A stretch of 64,000 bases of DNA from Beroe forskalii (lineage: Eukaryota > Ctenophora > Nuda > Beroida > Beroidae): contig WFMF01000594.1 of NCBI GenBank assembly GCA_011033025.1, forward strand, positions 1 through 64,000, given 5' to 3'. The notes beneath the pieces are model-generated. The model was not told where the DNA came from. It searched no databases and saw only the letters and a list, made by a program, of their open reading frames with translations. Shown piece after piece: positions 58,323 to 64,000 of the stretch. Each line of letters starts with the position of its first letter. Position 1 is the first letter of the stretch. The position numbers and the translations under genes are program-made.

Positions 58323-59060
58323 ATGGAGAACATGAAGCAGGGATTCAGCGACCAAATCACAGACCTGGTTCAGAACGAGATCCCGCGACTGTTTCCCAGA
58401 ACCTGATCAAAGAGGCTCTACAGACCAAGCCCTCCGCTCCTCCCAGCAAGCCTTCAATCCTGCCCCAATGTCCAGCAAGGATAGCGCCCCCAATGATGTA
58501 CCAGCCACAGATCCCACAGTGGTACAACCAGCAGTTTCCACCGTTGTGCTAATCAATGGGCAGAGTGTGTCACCTGCTGCCAATAATAGCAACTGCAGAT
58601 GGAAAATCCCATTCATCCAGGAGACCATTGCCCAACAGCAGCCCCCTCAGCTGTGATTGCTGTAACTGAAACTTGGCTTAAGACTATATCACTGATACCC
58701 CAAAGTTTCAATCAAGGAGGTATAACGTTTATCGTTCGGACCGAGATAAACGAGTCAGTGGAAGCTGCCTCCTACCTCCATGAACAGTTGCCAACAAAGG
58801 AAGTCACGGAGTATAATGATCAAAGAAGACAATATGGTTGGTTGCTACATTGAGTCCAGTCGCACGTTTCATAGCGTCAATCTAGACCCCCTGACTCCAA
58901 CTCAGCAAGTTACCCTCCTCATTCTTCTCCTCCAAGACACTATTGACGCATCTCAAGAAAACCACAGGATGCCGGTTGTACATCACAGGGGCTTTAATTT
59001 CCCAGGTATGGGTGGAAGATGCCCTTATCCTCGAACAGTGTGCCAGACTGTGACATAACC
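58323..59060 (+). pseudogene. 5' part of a LINE: ORF1-like and endonuclease pieces
   Basis: An ORF1-like start MENMKQGFSDQITDLVQNEI shifts by one base into a proline/glutamine-rich stretch (APPMMYQPQIPQWYNQQFPP). Endonuclease-like pieces follow: AVIAVTETWLKTISLIPQSF (58650-58710) and VVHHRGFNFPGM (about 58975-59010), corresponding to the ETW and GDFNFPG motifs with GD damaged. Frameshifts and lost catalytic residues make it inactive. It may or may not belong to the reverse transcriptase downstream, which is far more AT-rich. Confidence 0.6.
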
Positions 59061-59220
59061 AAAAAAAATTAAAATTAAAACATTAAAAAAAAAAGGGGGA
59101 AAGGAAAATTTTTTAAAAAAAGAAAAATAAAAAAAAGAATTTTTTTTAAAAAATTTTGGGGAAAAAAATGGGAAAAAATAAATTTAAAAAAAAAATAATT
59201 TTAAAATTAAAAACAAGGAT
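59061..59220. other. Homopolymer-rich, nearly C-free segment
   Basis: Runs of A, T and G with almost no C. It may be a LINE tail and low-complexity joint, or poor-quality assembly. Confidence 0.5.
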
Positions 59221-59329
59221 CTATAGCTACATCCACAAATAAAAACCATACAAAAATTGACAAAATTTCAAACCAAATCCCCCAAAGGGGAAAATGGAAG
59301 TTTAAAAAAGGGTTTCACCAGATCTGAAC

Positions 59330-62300
59330 TATTGTTTCCCAAAACAAATTAGATAACAAAAGTTAAAAAAACAAATTAGATAACAAAAGTTAAAAACATT
59401 CAGCAGTAAAATAGATTTACAAGAGCAACTAACCACTGCCTTACTTAAAGCAACCAAAGATGGATCAAGAATAAAATCGCCAGGAAAATTAACAAAAGAA
59501 AAAATACAGTGGCCACAAAAAATAAGGGACCTTAACAAAAGAATAATCCAACTGCAGTTAAAAACTACCCCCAATCAAATGAAATAAATTAACACTGATA
59601 ACACAATTAATAATATCAAAACTGAATATAATAAATTGCTTAAAAATTCAACAATGAATTGATGAACACAATGATAAACAAATGAAAACATTTTATAGCA
59701 CAATTGAAAAACAAACCATTAGCAAGACTTAGCAAAGTAATTGAAAATCAAAGCATGGATCTTGGAACATTAACCAAAGATGATGGATCAAATACCAAAG
59801 ATCCAACTGACACACTCAACTTCCTGGCAGAGACAATCTTATTGGGCCAGAAATGGATTCAAGTGTTAAAACAAATCTTACAGAACAACATCAGAAACCC
59901 AAAAGAAAAACTGGAGCAAATAATTAACATAGAAAGACTTAAAACAGCAATAAACGAACTTAAACCTAACAAAGCAACAGGGTACGATAACATTACAAAT
60001 GAAGCAATAAAATTAGCCTCTCCCTTAATTTTGAAAAATACCATAATTACACTCATGAAAGCATGTCTAATACACAGTTACACCCCAAAAATTTGGCAAT
60101 TTAATAGAAGCAAAATACTTGCAAAGCCAGGTAAAGATAAATACAATGACCCAAAGTCCTTTTAGAAAAATAACCCTAAGTTCAAATCTGCTAAAAATCC
60201 TCGAAAAACTAATTCTATGGCATCTGCAAGACGATTTAAATATAGAACAAAGTTTAAACAAAAATCAATATGGATTCAAAAAAGGACATAGTACAGAAGC
60301 AGCAATTAATAACTTAGTCAACAAAATTCAAGAAGCTCTCAAACATGAAGAACATGCAATGGGCGTATTCCTAGATATAAAGGGGCTTTTGATAACTTAC
60401 CTTTCCACCCATTAAAAGAGCACTTAACAAAACCAAAGCTAAAGGATTCGTAGCAGACTGGATCATAAAATATGATAAGCAACAGAAAAAATAGAATTAA
60501 GCTGGGGTGATACTAAAATCACAAGGACCATTAAGAAAGGCTGTCCCCAAGGTGGAAAACTATCACCATTCCTATGGAATCTTGTACTCGATGATTTTAC
60601 TAAAAATCTTTAGAAAAAGTGACAATATACAAGCATTTGCAGATGATGTCAGTCTACTCCAGTACCTGGGAAAGACATATATGGAATAAAAATAAACACA
60701 AAAAACATAGTTGAGAAAATAATGAAATGGTGTAATCAAACTCACTAGAAATCAGCACACTTAAAACAAAGTAATTTTCTGGTCTTCACAACCAGGGAAA
60801 ATAAACACCTAAATCAATCAAACTTGATGGTCACAAAATTGAGATATCAAAACAGTAAAATACTTAGGAATAACAATTGATAATAAACTAAAAATGGAAT
60901 GATCACATCGAGAATGTAGTCAAAAAAGAGTAAAGTTCTTTGCCACAAAAGGCAATAGTAGCAAATGGGGAATATCTCCACAACAAATGCTCTGGATATA
61001 CAAGACAATCATCATACTGATTATAAGTTATGGATCTATTGTTTGGGGCAATGAACCTAACAAAATCACAAATAGCTAAAATAACGCCTATACAAACTAT
61101 GGCAACATATGATAACAAGGTGTAAAACTAGCACTCCCAAAGTACTCCTGAATTTACTCCTTAATATGGCACCAATCGAGTTAAAATTAGAAGAAACAGC
61201 TTTAAAAAGAGCATTAACTCAAGACTGAAAGACACTGGAACATGAATAACTATAAAATGAAAAAATACAATCAACACAAGAAATAATTGATTTGGAAATT
61301 GAAAAATGTGATAAAATTGAATTCAAACCCACTCTCAGACAAATTAGTCCTTTCTCAATCTTTAAACAAAACATACAAAATCAACATTGAAAACAGGGAC
61401 AGTATACAAGTGAAAGAATGTGAATCAAACCTTCTAATCTTCACAGATGGGTCAAAAATGAAAAAGCAACACAGGAATCGGTATAACATTCAGTGAAGAA
61501 GAAATAAACGAGGTAGCAGAACTCCCAACACACACCAGCATTTACCAAGCAGAAGCAATTGCCATATGGAAAGCTAGTGAAATCATACGAAACAAAAAAC
61601 TTAAGTAATTTAAATATCGAATTCTACTCAGATTCACAAGCAGTACTTAAGTCTCTAATGAACAAACATACAAAAAAATGAATTAATAAAATGTGCCATA
61701 ACTCACTTAATGAGCTGGGAAGAAATAACACAGTCAATCTCAACTGGATACCTGGCCACGAAGGTCATGAAGGAAATGAAATAGCTGACTACCTTGCTAA
61801 AAAAGGTTCCTTAAAACGAGTATCAAATCCGCTATATAATAAAGCACCATTCACAACATTTATTAATATCATTAACAAACACTACCATAGATCAATAGAA
61901 AACAGATTTATATATAGTGATATAAGCTGTGAGGCTAAGATACTTACATCTGGTTTAGTTAAAGCTTATAAATACAGGACAAATAAAATGACAAACAAAA
62001 TCTTAACACTAAACTATGAGAAAATAAGTACTTTAATTAAAATATTATCTAATCATAATAACCTAAACTATCACATGACAAAAACAAAACAGAGTTATAA
62101 TGAACACTGTGAATACTGTACAGAAGTAATGAAACACGTTGACTACAACTGGGAAGAGAACTGCCTAGAAACAGCGCATCATATACTGTGTAAATGCTCT
62201 TATTTCAGCAATAAAAGAAAAGATATATTCAACAAATACCAATTTGATAGCATTGATGATCTGCAAAGTAGTCATCTAATCAACAAAATGATAAAATTTT

Positions 62301-62446
62301 TCAACAACACCAATATTTTTGAAAGAAAGCCACAAATAACAAAAAGAAGCCTTTCCCCCAACAGAACACTATCTCACAAAACTAACAAACGTAGAAGCTC
62401 ACCTACACAAGGTAATAATAATAAAAGACGACGATACACCAGCTGA
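59330..62446 (+). pseudogene. LINE with reverse transcriptase, RNase H and zinc motif (I/Jockey-like), broken
   Basis: A very A-rich copy in several frames. 59704-60165: RT start, LKPNKATGYDNITNEAIKLA then SKILAKPGKDKYNDPKSF. 60165-60415 (next frame): NQYGFKKGHSTEAAINNLVN, then FLDIKG at the first catalytic Asp. Near 60630: IQAFADDVSLL (YADD box). 61430-61600: LLIFTDGSK and YQAEAIAIWKASE, RNase H. 61691-62446, one frame of 251 codons: NLNWIPGHEGHEGNEIADYL (RNase H end) and HCEYC ... CLETAHHILCKCSYF, a CCHC-like terminal motif, then a basic tail. The order RT-RNase H-zinc motif fits I/R1/Jockey groups. At least five frame breaks and stops make it inactive. Confidence 0.85.
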
Positions 62447-62908
62447 TTCAAGAAAATAATGGAAGGAGAGCAGGAGGGTCCTGACATTTCGATAATCACC
62501 ACTCAAAATGAAATCCGTACCACTTTTTAAATACACTTATGTTACCGAAGGCAACCCAGCTCACGCCTTCTTAATAAACTACACTTACCTTTATGACTTA
62601 TTGACCGACCCTTGGCAATGTGGACAGAGAGAGTAAATCTATTTTTCTGTGCTTTGGACAGAGATATAGTTGACTCAAACTGTAGTGTGCAGCAGTAAAG
62701 GCGGCTTGTCTGGCCTAACACCCGGACCCCCATTGCTCAGTGAAGTTCACCAAGCCAATGTCACTGAAATGCTGTTCCCAAAAAAAGCCAGAGCACCCAG
62801 TGGGTACCAGTGGCAACTTGCCGTCGCTATAAGTGGTGTCCCGTGGCCCCAGTGCTGGCAGTGCCCTTAAGGGTACTGTCCCCCTTACTTCCGAGTTTGG
62901 GGAACCTA
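62447..62908. other. Between two LINEs
   Basis: No gene is recognised. GC content rises near 62700-62890. A 66-codon plus frame and a 74-codon minus frame overlap there without motifs; it may be untranslated sequence of either element. Confidence 0.4.
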
Positions 62909-64000
62909 CAATACAATACAATACAATACCTCTCACCATGGATCCATTTTATTATTTTATTGCCTGTCTTTGGATGCTATCAAAGAGTGCCATTTGATTG
63001 CTACTTAGGGGGCGCCAAATAATTGAGCAATGTTCGAAGATTGACCGGACAATACTCAAGTAAAATACCCTTTTTTGTTTTCTATCCAATGTAAAATGAC
63101 ATGTACGCATTAGTAAACCCAGTTTGGACCGGGCCTTAACAGTAATCTTGTCACAGTGCTCCTTCCATAAGAGTTTCCTATTAACAGTTACACCTAGATC
63201 AATCTGAGAGTCGACATAGTCAATATAAACATGACCTAATTTATAATTGAATATTGTACATGGAAGATTATGAAGGATATTGATTTTGTTTGTGACTGAT
63301 AGAGCTTTACATTTAGAGGGGTGAAATTTCATCTTGTTTTTTGTGGCCCAGGCCTGAGATGATCAATGTCTGTCTGAAGTGTGAAGTGATCGTCTGATGT
63401 GATAATCTCCCTCCATATTTTAGTGTCATCAGCATACAAAATAATTTGAGTTCCCTCTGATACACAAGAAAACATGTCGTTAATGAATAATACGAAAAGA
63501 AGCGGGCCGAGGATGGATCCCTGTGGCACACCCGAATCCACACTCGAGGTTTTGATGTGGCTCCCCTATAACCACTTGTTGTAATCGACCTTCCAGATAA
63601 GACTTAATAAACCTAAGCATAAGCCCATCGATATCATATTCATACTTCAGTTTATGTAGGATAATGTCATGTGACACACTGTCAAAAGCTTTTGCAAAGT
63701 CAAAGTATATTATATTAGCAGTAGCCCCTTCATTAATATTAAGACTAAGGTCATGTATGAAAGGGACCATGTGTGTTGTACAGGACTTCGAGTTAATAAA
63801 ACCATGCTGTATTGCTGTCTCTGATCCAGAAAATTTTTGCAAGCATTGAAAAGTTCTTTGTGTATGCATCTCTCGAAAACTTTCATTACTAGTGATGTCA
63901 AAGAAATTGGTCTATAATTTCCGACACAGCTCTTATCGTCTTTTTTATGCACAGGAACGACAGAAGCAAGTTTCCAGTCGTTTGGGATGGACCCTGAAAC
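62909..64000 (-). pseudogene. CR1/L2-like LINE, 3' part, runs off the right edge
   Basis: Reading leftward from the edge: KKDDKSCVGNYRPISLTSLV, then FDFAKAFDSVSHDIILHKLK (catalytic Asp), [29 protein letters not shown] (YADD) and the thumb-like KFHPSKCKALSV with DLGVTVNRKLLWKEHCDKIT. Frame changes occur near 63840, 63500 and 63330, so the copy is dead as read. The 3' end carries an (ATTGT)n microsatellite at about 62909-62930 (minus sense), as CR1/L2-type elements often do. The 5' part is outside the window. Confidence 0.85.

Overview
The window reads as nuclear DNA of a metazoan, probably an invertebrate. The reasons are spliced genes with GT..AG introns, several non-LTR retrotransposon remnants, short inverted-repeat transposons, many satellites, and a TTAGGG-type (not TTAGG) repeat. 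The last point argues weakly against an insect. I cannot name the species. Most of the 64 kb is repeat; protein-coding sequence is a small minority.

Layout. 1-8345: a GC-rich satellite of about 41 bp, badly degraded on the left and regular on the right, ending at a TTAGGG-like tract (8358-8455). 9040-16480: an AT-rich tandem repeat (units about 130-150 bp) split by three insertions: a 3.3-kb inverted-repeat element containing a reverse transcriptase (9545-12873, 8-bp target duplication), a 1.6-kb transposon (13729-15329, 4-bp duplication) and a 207-bp element with a telomere-like core (16163-16369). 17309-19059: a candidate two-exon gene for a small secreted protein, with a disabled copy of its second exon in the intron. 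19875-22200: a repeat with a period of about 170 bp, split by an insertion. 22841-24445: second copy of the 1.6-kb transposon. 24450-33400: mostly featureless AT-rich DNA with one small TA-flanked element (27105-27372).

33445-36737: exons of a DM9-like protein followed by four exons that join in frame into one beta-trefoil (fascin-like) domain; the two parts may form one gene. 40947-42894, minus strand: a two-exon class A-like GPCR whose exons join in frame to 426 residues. 44455-46350 and 48590-49500: the same GC-rich satellite as at the left edge, in inverted orientation. 47266-48588: several palindromic or simple repeats. 49504-52380: a homogeneous 57-bp satellite (about 50 copies). 52915-57430: a satellite built on GTGGTCCTC, bounded by inverted copies of a 24-bp sequence. 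57685-57862, minus strand: one exon of the PHAF1/C16orf70 family. 57980-62446: LINE fragments on the plus strand. 62909-64000: a CR1-like LINE on the minus strand that runs off the window.

There is no operon-like organisation and no visible gene cooperation. The recurring theme is inverted symmetry: hairpin-chain satellites, nested foldback elements and inverted array boundaries. A second theme is partial exon duplication inside introns, seen independently in the secreted-protein and DM9 loci. All calls come from reading the sequence; no database search was run.
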